Assembly (NCBI RefSeq): GCF_045679555.1
Contig: NC_092091.1
Coordinates: 15,523,572 to 15,587,571 of the forward strand
DNA from: Salvelinus alpinus
Taxonomy: Eukaryota > Chordata > Actinopteri > Salmoniformes > Salmonidae
DNA: 64,000 bases
Direction: 5' to 3'
Shown: piece by piece, positions 10,979 to 21,265 of the stretch
Position numbering within the stretch: the first letter of the stretch is position 1
How the letters are laid out: every line of letters begins with the position of its first letter
Program-made: the position numbers and the translations under genes
The notes under the pieces: generated by a model
The model's input: the letters and a program-made list of their open reading frames with translations, nothing else
Databases searched by the model: none
What the model was told of the DNA's origin: nothing

Positions 10979-11241
10979 AGGGATAGTTCGATTTTGGCAA
11001 AATCAGTCAGATCAGTCAGAACTTGTGGATACCATTATTATGTCTCTGTGCAAGTATGAAGGAAGTTAGAGGTAGTTTTGCAAGCCAATGCTAACTAGCA
11101 TTAGCGCATTGTCTGGAAGTCTATGGTTATGTGTTAGCATGCTTCATACTGGACACAGAGACATAGAAATGGTATCCACAAGTTCATCTAACTCTGGGGA
11201 AGTAGATAAAGGGCCTAATTGTCATAATCCCTAAGTATCCC
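10979..11241. mobile_element. MITE with TTAA flanks
   Basis: The ends are AGGGATAG and TATCCCT. The flanks are TTAA at 10975-10978 and TTAA at 11242-11245. Inside, GTCTCTGTG/CACAGAGACATAGA and ACTTGTGGATACC/GGTATCCACAAGTT form a long imperfect foldback. TTAA targets are typical of piggyBac-type elements; the class is inferred from that alone. Confidence 0.7.
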
Positions 11242-11245
11242 TTAA

Positions 11246-11661
11246 AGGTAACATGCAGATGTTTTTATCTCACTATCAAATACTTTTTGGGTAGCAATTA
11301 AGTACCTTACTTTGACTGTTTAGTTAGTAAAGAGCAATTTCTCAAGCAAGAATTTTGCTAGGACTGTTTGGGAGTGTTCTGAGAGGGGAGTAGAAAACTA
11401 AAAAGTAGCTGTTATTGGTAGAGGTTTGAAACTCTCTTTCTTATTGGTCTATTGACTAAATTGTCGCCTGGTGATGTCACCGGCAGGCCAAAACTCCATC
11501 CCACCAAAACAGGCAGAAATTTCAGGCGGTCTTTTCAAACAGCTCTTACACTAAAAGGGAATTAACATAATTTTCACCATTTTAGAGTATTATTCAAACA
11601 TCATAGTGTGGAAATATATATAAAACACATGAAAAGTATTTTTGTTGACTGCCATGGGCCT
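11246..11661. mobile_element. Second TTAA-flanked MITE, adjoining the first
   Basis: The ends are AGGTAACATGCAGA and, reversed, AGGCCCATGGCAGT, an imperfect terminal inverted repeat. It shares the TTAA at 11242-11245 with its neighbour and has another at 11662-11665. The body contains GGTGATGTCACCGGCAGGC and is non-coding. Confidence 0.6.
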
Positions 11662-11899
11662 TTAAAACAGTACATTTCAAAATATGTTGTAACAGCACCC
11701 GACATTGCCAGGGGTACTGGGAGAGGGGGATTAAGAAATGCTGAGCTAATCTACAGTACTGTTTTGTTTTGAGGTGGATCCTTCCTTGCTGAATGGCTAA
11801 AACAGCTGAGGGGCTAGGGTCACTCTGTGCTATCTGGTGTAATTCTCCTGTCTTATCTGGTGTCCTTTGTGATCTTAAGTATGCTGCCTCTTATTCTCC

Positions 11900-12480
11900 T
11901 ATTATCACTCTCTCTCTCTCTCTCTCCGCTCTCGGAGGACCTGAGCCCTAGGACCATTGCTCAGGACTACCTGGCCTGATGACTTCTGGCTGTCCCCGTC
12001 CCCAGTCCACCTGGTCATGCTGCTGATCCAGTTTCTGCTGTTCTGCCTGCGGCTATGGAACCCGGACCTGTTCACCGGACCTGCTGTTTCGACCCTCCCT
12101 CTCCCTCTCTCTCTCTGCCGCACCTGCTGTCTCAACCTCTTAATGCTCGACTATGAAAAGTCAACTGACATTTACACCTGAGGTACTGATCTGTACCCTC
12201 TATAACCACTGTTATTTGACCCTGCTGGTCATCGATCTGGCCTTAATGGCCATGTACTCTTATAATCTCCACTGGGCACAGCCAGAAGAGGACTGGTCAC
12301 CACTCAGAGCCTTGTTCCTCTCAAGGTTTCTTCCTAGGTTCCTGCCTTTATAGGGAGTTTTTCCTAGTCACCGTGCTTCTACATCTGTATTGCTTGTTGT
12401 TTGGGGTTTTAGGCTGGGTTTCTGTAAAAGTCCTTTGTGACATCTGCTGATGTAAAAAGGGATTTATAAATACATTGAGA
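11900..12480. repeat. Dispersed teleost repeat
   Basis: It opens with a (CT)n run and contains GGACTGGTCACCACTCAGAG, TTTCTTCCTAGGTTCCTGCC and a 3' end GATTTATAAATACATTGA. I recognise this as a high-copy salmonid repeat of uncertain class. The short frames in it are not genes. Confidence 0.6.
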
Positions 12481-13092
12481 GAGAGAAAGAAAGAAAGAAA
12501 ATGATAGCAAATAGAAAGAGAGGGCACAGAAAGAGAGAGTATGGCAGAGAGAAACACATATAACGCAACACCTCAGGTTGTGCCAGAACCTTTACCCCGC
12601 GGTGAACCGACAGGAAGCAGCCCAAACATTGTCAACACAATCTGTCAGTCCTGCAGCGTGTCTGGCTCATCTCTCTGCTCGTGTGGGGGCATAACTCATC
12701 CCTCGTCACTATTATCCCAGAGCCAGAGAAGCGCTTTATCCATGAGCCAAAATCCCCTCAGGTATTCAGGTATCTAACTCTCCCCCCAAAGGCCTCTTAT
12801 TTTCATCTCTATAGGAGGCATTCTTACTGTTCAGTTTTAATTATGTGAAGAGAAGATTGAAAAATAGGCAACCCTAAACAAAATGGATGTTTTATAGGGG
12901 TTGTAATGTCATTTAATTCCACAGTTAAACATGCTTGTCTCGCCAGCCTCACTCCCACCGCTAAACTTTGAAATGTATCTTTTATGTTCGTCATTAAGTG
13001 TGAACATGAACAAAGATGGCAAACATGAAAAGATGGGGTAGAAACCAGCGCTGTCTAAGGCACAGTGACTGACTTGTACTGTGCAGTATTGT
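12481..13092. other. GA-rich start, then no gene seen
   Basis: A GAAAGAAAGAAA tract opens the stretch. A 78-codon frame at 12541-12777 has no recognisable features and is treated as chance. Confidence 0.5.
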
Positions 13093-13251
13093 AAGGCTGT
13101 GTTTAGACAGCCAGTCCAATTCTGATATTTTTTTCAGTAATTTACCAATCACATAATATCTTTTATTTTTCATATTCTGATCTGATTGGTCAAAAGACAA
13201 AATAGTGAAAAAAAATATCTGAAATTTGGGCTGCCTGTCTAAATGCAGCCT
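13093..13251. mobile_element. Foldback MITE
   Basis: The left end GGCTGTGTTTAGACAG pairs with the right end CTGTCTAAATGCAGCC. The inner TGATATTTTTTTCAG pairs with AAAAAAAATATCTGA. It is non-coding. The class is unknown. Confidence 0.75.
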
Positions 13252-13326
13252 ACGGGTGAACATTCCAGTTCAGACACAGCCCCTTGACTGGCACAAAAAC
13301 ATAACTTAAAAAAATACCTATTAATG

Positions 13327-13432
13327 AGTAATGAGTGTTTCTCAAGAGTGAAGGAAACCCTAACATTATAGGCACAAATTGTCTCCAGCATTGTTCAGCT
13401 TGTTTGTGTTCAGTCCTGTAGTTAAGAGCTAT
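13327..13432 (+). repeat. 106-bp direct repeat, copy 1
   Basis: This segment, starting GAGTAATGAGTGTTTCTC and ending TAGTTAAGAGCTATT, recurs at 14819-14923 with about four changes. It is flanked by two copies of CAGACACAGCCCCTTGAC (13271 and 13438). Confidence 0.85.
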
Positions 13433-13756
13433 TGGTCAGACACAGCCCCTTGACAGGCACAAAAACATTCACGCTGCTGTTGTGCCATTAGTTTGAAAGC
13501 TGTTTAGTAAAAGCTATTTTTGTTCCTTTTATATTATGTGGTTTGTGTGAGAGAAATGTCGGAATCTGACGAATCAGAGAGATCTCTCACCTGTAGATCC
13601 TGCACGGTGACCATCACATCAGCCAATCCCGGGGAGAGGGGGGAAGGGGGCAGGGGGTGGGGCACAGGAATTGTGCCCCTCTTCATCTGTCCTACACTCT
13701 AGTATTCCTTTACTCTGTCGGACACACAATCCAACCACCACACTTATATAGTGTAA

Positions 13757-13810
13757 AGGAAGAGAGAGCAAGAGGGAGAGAGAGAGAAAGAGAGTTAAAG
13801 AGAGAGAGAG
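13757..13810. repeat. (GA)n microsatellite
   Basis: Imperfect AG/GA tract. Confidence 0.9.
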
Positions 13811-14001
13811 TTTCCTGTGAGGGAGGAGAAACCACCACCAAGCTCAAACTAACACCACAACAGAGTGATTAGAGTAGGGAAGGAGAGGGGAGTGGAGGAA
13901 GAGGGAGGAGAGAACGATGGAGGGAGGGTATAGCCTTAAATATATTACATTAAAACTGATCTGAATGTGTAAGTCTGATCATCTCTGGTACGTCTTATGC
14001 T

Positions 14002-14056
14002 CGTGTGTGTGTGTGCGTGTGTGTGGCCACATGTGCGCGTGTGCATGTGTGCGTGG
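14002..14056. repeat. (GT)n microsatellite
   Basis: Imperfect GT tract with GC interruptions. Confidence 0.9.
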
Positions 14057-14818
14057 CTGAAGGTCTCCTGGCTTTAACGTAGCAGAACTAACCAGCCTTT
14101 ATACCATCTAGTCTACGGCAATGTGCTTTGCAAGTTATACGTGCTACTTTTAGTGTGTCATTGAATTGATTTAATGCTATTGCATACCCACACACTCATT
14201 TAACTTGGCTTTAACATGAGAGTCCAACGGCTAACCACACTCACTTACTATGAGAAAAAGGCAGACCCCGCCCAAAACATTAAAATGTGCTGTATGTCAA
14301 TGTACACATTAATTCTTTGGCCTGGGTGTCTGTTCAAAATATGCTAGTGAGTTATTTTAACAGACCTCATTTGGCCTGACAGCATGACCCAATAACAATA
14401 GACCGTTTTACTAATCAAAATGCTTATATCTGAAGCGAATAAAGTTATTGGCCTTGTAAAACAAAACCTCATTGAAGTAAGATATATTTAATCATTGCTT
14501 GTTTTGCTGTAGATATTATTCATCCCCTATATGACGTCATACTACTTCATCCTCAGTTTACCATTACGTTTTGAATGTTTACAGGGATATAATATTTTAA
14601 ATATTTCCAGGAAACAAATGTTCCGCTATGTTCACAGACAAAGAAAACGTTTGTAAGTTGTGATCCTTTGTAAGTTAAGGCAACAAATGAGAGGATATGA
14701 CATAATGTTGACATCCAATAAGGATATATAACAGGTTGTAGCTGCCAGAGCATTCAGACAGCCAATGGAAGATAGTATTAGCTGTGACTAGCTCGTTGGC
14801 TGTAAATAGATGGTTGCA
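14057..14818. other. No gene seen
   Basis: AT-rich DNA without a convincing frame or repeat. Confidence 0.5.
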
Positions 14819-14923
14819 GTAATGAGTGTTTCTCAAGAGCGAAGGAAACCCAACATTATAGGCACAAATTGTCTCCAGCATTGTTCAGCTTGTTTGTGTC
14901 CAGTCCTGTAGTTAAGAGCTATT
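14819..14923 (+). repeat. 106-bp direct repeat, copy 2
   Basis: Matches 13327-13432 in the same orientation, 1.49 kb apart. Confidence 0.85.
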
Positions 14924-15059
14924 ACATGCAAAACTCCTAGGAAAATAATGAATAGAATGTGCTTGGAACCTTTCTAACCCTAGCAATTTGAATGGTAAAC
15001 TCATGGGTACACTCGCAATGGCTTCCTGGTATTGTGATGCAATTGTGATACAACACAGA

Positions 15060-16375
15060 GTTACACATCAACAGACGTACAGTCAATAACGCAATAGAAA
15101 AATATATGTACAGTGTGTGCAAATGTAGAAGAGTAGGGGGGTAAGGCAATAAATAGGCCATAGAGGCGAAACAATTACAATTTAGCATTAACACTGGAGT
15201 GATAGACGTGCAGATGATGATGTGCAAGTAAAGATACTGGGGTGCAAAAGAGCAAGAGGATAAATAACAATATGGGGATGAGGTAGTTGGGTGTGCTATT
15301 TACAGATTGGCTGTGTACAGGTACAGTGATCTGCTCTGACAGCTGATGCTTAAAGTTAGAGACTGGGATATAAGACTCCAACTTCAGTGATTTTTGCAAT
15401 TTGTTCTAGTCATTGGCAGCAGAGAACTGGAAGGAAAGGCGGTCAAAGGAAGTGTTGGCTTTGGGGCTGACCAGTGAAATATACCTGCTGGAGTGCGGGC
15501 TACGGGTGGGTGTTGCTATGGTGACCAGTGAGATGAGATAAGGCGGTGCTTTCCCTAGCATAGACTTATAGATGACCTGGAGTCAGTGGGTTTGGCGACG
15601 AATATGTAGCAAGGGCCAGCCAATGAGAGCATTTAGGTCGCAGTGGTGGGTAGTATATAGGGCTTTGGTGACAAAATGGATGGCACTGAGATAGACTACA
15701 TCCAGTTTGCTGAGTAGAGTGTTGGAGGCTATTTTGTAAATGGCATCGCCGAAGTCAAGGATCGGTAGGATAGTCAGTTTTACGAGGGTATGTTTGGCAG
15801 CATGAGTGAAGGAGGCTTTGTTGCGAAATAGGAAGCCAATTCTAGATGTAGTTTTGGATTGGAGATGCTTAATGTGAGTCTGGAAGGAGAGTTTACAGTC
15901 TAACCAGACACCTAGGTATTTGTAGTTGTCCACATATTCTAAGTCAGAACCGTCCAGAGTGGTGATGCTAGTCGGGCAGGAGGGTGTAGGCAGCAATTGG
16001 CTGAAGAGCATGCATTTAGTTGTACTTGCATTTAAAAGCAGTTGGAGGCCTCGGAAGAAGTGTTGTATGGCATTGAAGCTCGTTTGGAGGTTTATTCGCA
16101 CAGTGTCCAAAGAAGGGCCAGAAGTATACAGAATGATGTCGTCTGTGTAAAGGTGGATCAGATAATTACCAGCAGCAAGAGCGACATCATTGATATGTAC
16201 AGAGAAAATTGTTGGCCCGAGAATTGAGCCCTGTGGCACCCAGGTGGAAAGCATGGCCAGCCGTAGAAAAATGCTTATTGAAGTTATCGATTATCGTAGA
16301 TTTATCGATGGTGACAATGTTTCCTATCCTCAGTGCATTTGGCAGCTGGGAGGAAGTGCTTTTATTCTTATTATT
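15060..16375 (-). mobile_element. LINE (L2-like) 3' half with RT
   Basis: The 3'UTR-like part lies at 15060-15580 and RT coding at 15583-16254. Further 5' RT-type sequence (SQLPNALRIGNIVTIDKST) reaches about 16370. The minus frame contains WVPQGSILGPTIFSVHINDV and a catalytic box that reads YTDD rather than YADD (16149-16138), then NYKYLGVWLDCKLSF. It is 5' truncated where the 27-bp minisatellite begins. Confidence 0.85.
15583..16254 (-). pseudogene. LINE reverse transcriptase fragment
   Basis: An open frame of 223 codons covering RT blocks from PQGS to beyond the DD box and the thumb region (LPILDFGDAIYKIAS). The N-terminal RT blocks and the endonuclease are missing. The YTDD box is a change from the usual YADD of the family, so activity is unlikely even apart from truncation. 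Confidence 0.85.
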
Positions 16376-16376
16376 G

Positions 16377-17193
16377 ATCCTCTGCCATATTCAACAGTCT
16401 CCAAGCCTCTGCCATATTCAACAGTCTCAATGCCTCTGACTTATTCAACAGTCTCCAAGCCTCTGCCATATTCAACAGTCTCCAAGCCTCTGACTTATTC
16501 AACAGTCTCCAAGCCTCTGCCATATTCAACAGTCTCCAAGCCTCTGCCATATTCAACAGTCTCCAAGCCTCTGCCATATTCAACAGTCTCCAAGCCTCTG
16601 CCATATTCAACAGTTTCCAAGCCTCTGCCATATTCAACAGTCTCCAAGCCTCTGCCATATTCAACAGTCTCCAAGCCTCTGCCATATCCAACAGTCTCCA
16701 AGCCTCTGCCATATTCAACAGTCTCCAAGCCTCTGACATATTCAACAGTCTCCAAGCCTCTGCCATATTCAACAGTCTCCATGCCTCTGCCATATTCAAC
16801 AGTCTCCAAGCCTCTGCCATATTTAACAGTCTCCATGCCTCTGCCATATTCAACTCAACAGTCTCCAAGCCTCTGCCATATTCAACAGTCTCCAAGCCTC
16901 TGCCATATTCAACAGTCTCCAAGCCTCTGCCATATTCAACAGTCTCCAAGCTTCTGCCATATTCAACAGTCTCCAAGCCTCTGCCATATCCAACAGTCTC
17001 CAAGCCTCTGCCATATTCAACAGTCTCCAAGCCTCTGCCATATTCAACAGTCTCCAAGCCTCTGCCATATTCAACAGTCTCCATGCCTCTGCCATATTCA
17101 ACAGTCTCCAAGCCTCTGCCATATTTAACAGTCTCCATGCCTCTGCCATATTCAACAGTCTCCAAGCCTCTGCCATATTCAACAGTCTCCATG
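16377..17193. repeat. 27-bp minisatellite, about 30 units
   Basis: The unit contains CATATTCAACAGTCTCCAAG followed by CCTCTGC. Variants are CTTATTC for CATATTC and CCATGCC for CCAAGCC. One 5-bp insertion (CTCAA) near 16853 shifts the register. The 27-bp period leaves frames open on both strands (PLPYSTVSK, METVEYGRG types); I do not treat them as genes. The array abuts the LINE end at 16375. Confidence 0.95.
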
Positions 17194-18395
17194 CCATCTC
17201 GTTGTTTTGAATAAAAACAGTTAGCAAATAATCTAAATAGCTAACTTCTCAGTTCAGTTGGTAAAATAACTGACTTGCCAGTCTTGCACTGAGTAAACTG
17301 TCTTGACACGCTCTCTTGTCAAACGTATCCACTTTGGTGCTAAAAACACAGATATTGAATCTGTATATGTATCCTGCTTGAATGATATTCCAAATATTCG
17401 TGTGGGTTGTTTTTGAGTATCCGAAGGAGTGTAAATACTGGTGCCACCCGTCTTGCATTACATCAGAGCTGGAGCTCAATTGAGCTGAACATGATCCTGA
17501 CTGTCAAGTCTGACTCAACTCAACTCACCCAACTCAGAGTACAAGTTTCCTTTCTATCTGCTACTCAATACTTCTACATGATGAACCTGCATCTAACACG
17601 GAACAGATGGTGGAGGTCTATTAGAAATCGGAGATTTGATGTGAACACACACACACGCACTGTGAATGTTAGTTTTGTATCAAATTCTCCTTTCATGCTA
17701 CGCCCGCTGGGGACCATGGGACCACACCCCACCCCACCGTCCTCCATCTTATCCACCCCCATTTCCCAGTGCCCCAGCCAACAGACATCCTTTGCGTGCA
17801 GTCAGTTTGGAGACAAGCGTCTTCCCAACAAGCGAGAGTCTGGGGGTGGGTGGTGGTTATGAGCATTTCAGAGAAAACCACATTCCCACATTCGGAGGGG
17901 TGGGATGGTTCTTTTGGCCTGGGGTTGAGATACTTGCTCCAGCCTCTAGATTCACTTTACAACCACCTTGGATGAAAGCCTGTCTCTTGACATTGGAGCC
18001 CCTAGCTCACTCTCTCACTCTCCAACTCTCTCTCTCTTTTTCTGGTTGGAAAATGTACTTGTCCATTGAAGATGCTATTTGAACTGAATTGCCATGTTTG
18101 TGTGAACATATGGCATGTGTTATGATTATGTCTATGGTTTCACCAGGATGGAATTGGGCTCCAGATACAGTGTCTAGGTATAAGGAAAACGAGCATCTCT
18201 CGCAATGTCTTGGTGTCCAACTGGTTATAGTGTGCATCCTGTACCTGAATACATCACCCCAGTAAATCATTTTTTACACTTCAACGAACAGCTGGCTGAT
18301 GAAAGGTTATGTCGATCATCTGATCAATTGAGTGAATGTCCCAAACCATGATGTCACGATAACAGATGTTACTCATACCTTTCACCTTTAAGGGC
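17194..18395. other. No gene seen
   Basis: Frames of up to 151 codons exist (17407-17862, 17666-18082) but overlap each other in several frames and lack domain features. The region may be unique DNA. Confidence 0.45.
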
Positions 18396-18570
18396 TGAGC
18401 CTCAAGAAAAAGGGTTCCAAAAGGGTTCTTCATAACCTTTTCCGGTTCCAGTTAGAACTCTTTCTGTTTCCAGGTAGAACATTTTGGGTTCCATGTAGAA
18501 CCCTCTATGGAAAGGGTTTGACATGGAACTGTTTTAGGTTGTAGAATGCACCTTTTTTTTAAGAGTGTAG
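18396..18570. mobile_element. Small foldback MITE (AAAGGGTTC type)
   Basis: Many alternating AAAGGGTTC, GGTTCCA and AGAACC words form a self-complementary repeat. It ends AAGAGTGTAG. A relative is at 37975-38180. Confidence 0.6.
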
Positions 18571-18571
18571 G

Positions 18572-19519
18572 AAACAGTGGGGTTGAGAACACCCAGACCA
18601 ATCCAGATTCAGTGGGGATGAGAACACCCAGACCCATCCAGATTCAGTGGGGTTGAGAACACCCAGACCCATCCAGATTCAGTGGGGATGAGAACACCCA
18701 GACTCATCCAGATTCAGTGAAGTTGACAGCACCCAGACTCATCCAGATTCAGTGGGGTTGAGAACACCCAGACTCATCCAGACTCAGTGGGGATGAGAAC
18801 ACCCAGACCCATCCAGATTCAGTGAGGTTGACAGCACCCAGACTCATCCAGATTCAGTGGGGTTGAGAACACCCAGACCCATCCAGATTCAGTGGGGTTG
18901 AGAACACCCAGACCCATCCAGATTCAGTGGGGTTGAGAACACCCAGACTCATCCAGATTCAGTGGGGTTGAGAACACCCAGACCCATCCAGATTCAGTGG
19001 GTTTGAGAACACCAGACTCATCCAGATTCAGTGGGGTTGAGAACACCCAGACTCATCCAGATTCAGTGGGGTTGAGAACACCCAGACCCATCCAGATTCA
19101 GTGGGGTTGAGAACACCCAGACTCATCCAGATTCAGTGGGTTTGAGAACACCCAGACTCATCCAGATTCAGTGGGGATGAGAACACCCAGACTCATCCAG
19201 ATTCAGTGGGGATGAGAACACCCAGACCCATCTAGATTCAGTGGGGATGAGAACACCCAGACCCATCCAGATTCAGTGGGGTTGAGAACACCCAGACCAA
19301 TCCAGATTCAGTGGGGTTGAGAACACCCAGACCCATCCAGATTCAGTGGGGTTGAGAACACCCAGACCCATCCAGATTCAGTGGGGTTGAGAACACCCAG
19401 ACTCATCCAGATTCAGTGGGGATGAGAACACCCAGACTCATCCAGATTCAGTGAGGATGAGAACACCCAGACCCATCTAGATTCAGTGGGGATGAGAACA
19501 CCCAGACCCATCCAGATTC
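18572..19519. repeat. 35-bp minisatellite, about 27 units
   Basis: The unit contains GATTCAGTGGGGTTGAGAAC then ACCCAGACCCATCCA. Variants are GGGATGA/GGGTTGA, CCC/CTC in CAGAC(C/T)CA, and a few GTGAGGTTGACAGC units. One unit (19010) lacks a C. A period of 35 keeps no frame open. Confidence 0.95.
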
Positions 19520-19896
19520 AAGAAGGCATTTATCATCAACCCTGGATGAGGACCAATACCACAGAGGTAATCCAAATTTTCTCTTTTCTTTTTTTCACAC
19601 CTGTTGTGAACAGCTAATGATTATTTTAACAGCCTTTGTAAATGCATTAAGGTTATCGATACATTCTTAATGCTTTACAAACATGTGTTTTGTAGAAATA
19701 GTTACCAAGACTCCTCTCTGACTGAAGGGAGAAACATGAGTTTCCTGGTCAACACAGCTTTTACAGTAAAGGATTGCAAAGTGTCACCTAAACCTGTTTT
19801 CTGTATGGATGAGTGAATTAGCAGTGTAATGATCAGTGATAGTAGCCTATTAAACACAAAAACTATATTTCAAGTGAGAATTAGGCAGGTTATGTA
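19520..19896. other. No gene seen
   Basis: Spacer between minisatellite and Tc1-like element. Confidence 0.5.
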
Positions 19897-21077
19897 CAGT
19901 GCCTTTAGAACTTATTCATACCCCTTGACGTATTCAACGTTTTGTTGTGTTACAGCTTGAATTCAAAATGGATTAAGTATTTTTTTTGTCTCACCCATCT
20001 ACAAACAATACCCCATAATGACAAAGTAAAACCATGCTTTTAGAAATGTTAGCAAATGTATTGAAAATTATTTACATAACTATGCACACCCCTGAGTCAA
20101 TACTTTGTAGTATAACCTTTGGCAGAAATTAAAGCCGTGAGTCTTTCTGGGTAAATCTTTCCAGACCTGGATTGTACAACATTTGCCCATTATTATTTTC
20201 ATAATTCTTTAAGCTCTGTCAAATTGGTTGTTGATCATTGGTAGAAAACCATTTTTAGGTCTTGCCATAGATTTTCAAGTAGACTTAATTAAGTCAAAAC
20301 TGTAACTCGGCCACTGTCTTCTTGGTAAGCAACTCCATTGTAGATTTTGACTTGTAGGTTATTGTCCTGCTGGAAGGTGAATTCATCTCCCAGAGTCTGA
20401 TGGAAAGCAGACAACCAGGTTTTCCTCTAGAATTTTGCCTGTGCTTAGCTCCATTCGGTTTATTTTTTATCATGAAAAACTCCCCAGTCCTTAACAATTA
20501 CAAGCATACCCATAACATGATGCAGCACCACTATGCTTGAAAATATGGAGAGTGGTACTCAGTTATGTGTTGAATTGGATATTCAATGTCTGCCTTTTTA
20601 TTTTTACCCATCTACTGTACCAATAGGTGCCCTTCTTTGCGAGGAATTGAAAAACCTCCCTGGCCTTTGTGGTTGAATCTGTGTTTGAAATTCACTGCTC
20701 GTCTGAGGGACCTTACAGATAATTGTATGTGTGGGGTACAGAGATGAGGTAGTCATTCAAAAATCATGTTAAACACTATTATTACACACAGAGTGAGAAC
20801 ATGCAACTTATTATGTGACTTGTTGAGCACATTTTTACTCCTGACCTTATTTTGGCTTGCCATAACAAAGGGGTTGAATACTTACTGACTCAAGACATTT
20901 CCACATTTCATTTTTTATGAATTTGTAAAAATTTCAAAAAACATGATTCCACTTTGACATTATGGGGTATTGTGTGTAGGTCAGTGACCAACGAATCTAA
21001 ATGTAATCAATTTTAAATTTAGGTTGTAACAAAATTTTGAAAAAGTCAAGGGGTGGGAACACTCTCTGAAGGCACTG
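19897..21077 (-). mobile_element. Tc1-like transposon, old and decayed
   Basis: The ends are CAGTGCCTTTAGAA and, complement, TTCTGAAGGCACTG, flanked by TA (19895-19896 and 21078-21079). The inner repeats ACAAACAATACCCCATAATG and CATTATGGGGTATTGTGTG are about 100 bp in from the ends. Between them is antisense transposase-type DNA (GGCCACTGTCTTCTTGG, GTCCTGCTGGAAGGTGAA) with no usable frame. Confidence 0.85.
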
Positions 21078-21109
21078 TAACTTACTAGATGAACTACATG
21101 TACTGTAGG

Positions 21110-21265
21110 TAGCCTAGGTATTAAGTGTGTTGGGCTAGGAACTGAAAGGTTGCTGGTTCAAATCCCCGAGCCGACTATGTAAAAAATCTGTTGATGTGCC
21201 CTTATCCAGAGCAAGTAGGGTTAAGTGCCTTGCTTAAGAGTGTCTGCTAAATGACAGAAATGTAA
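21110..21265 (+). mobile_element. Degenerate tRNA-derived SINE
   Basis: The head TAGGTAGCCTAGGTATTAAG and the box B region GGTTGCTGGTTCAAATCC are followed by CCCCGAGCCGACTATG. The 3' part differs from the HpaI copy at 5058. It is a SINE relative, not a tRNA gene. Confidence 0.7.

Noticed and set aside
16190..17192. LPYSTVSK-type and METVEYGRG-type repeat proteins
   Set aside because: Translations of the 27-bp minisatellite. The start at 16190 is antisense LINE sequence.
17407..18082. Overlapping plus-strand frames of 138-151 codons
   Set aside because: Low-complexity, mutually overlapping frames without domain features.
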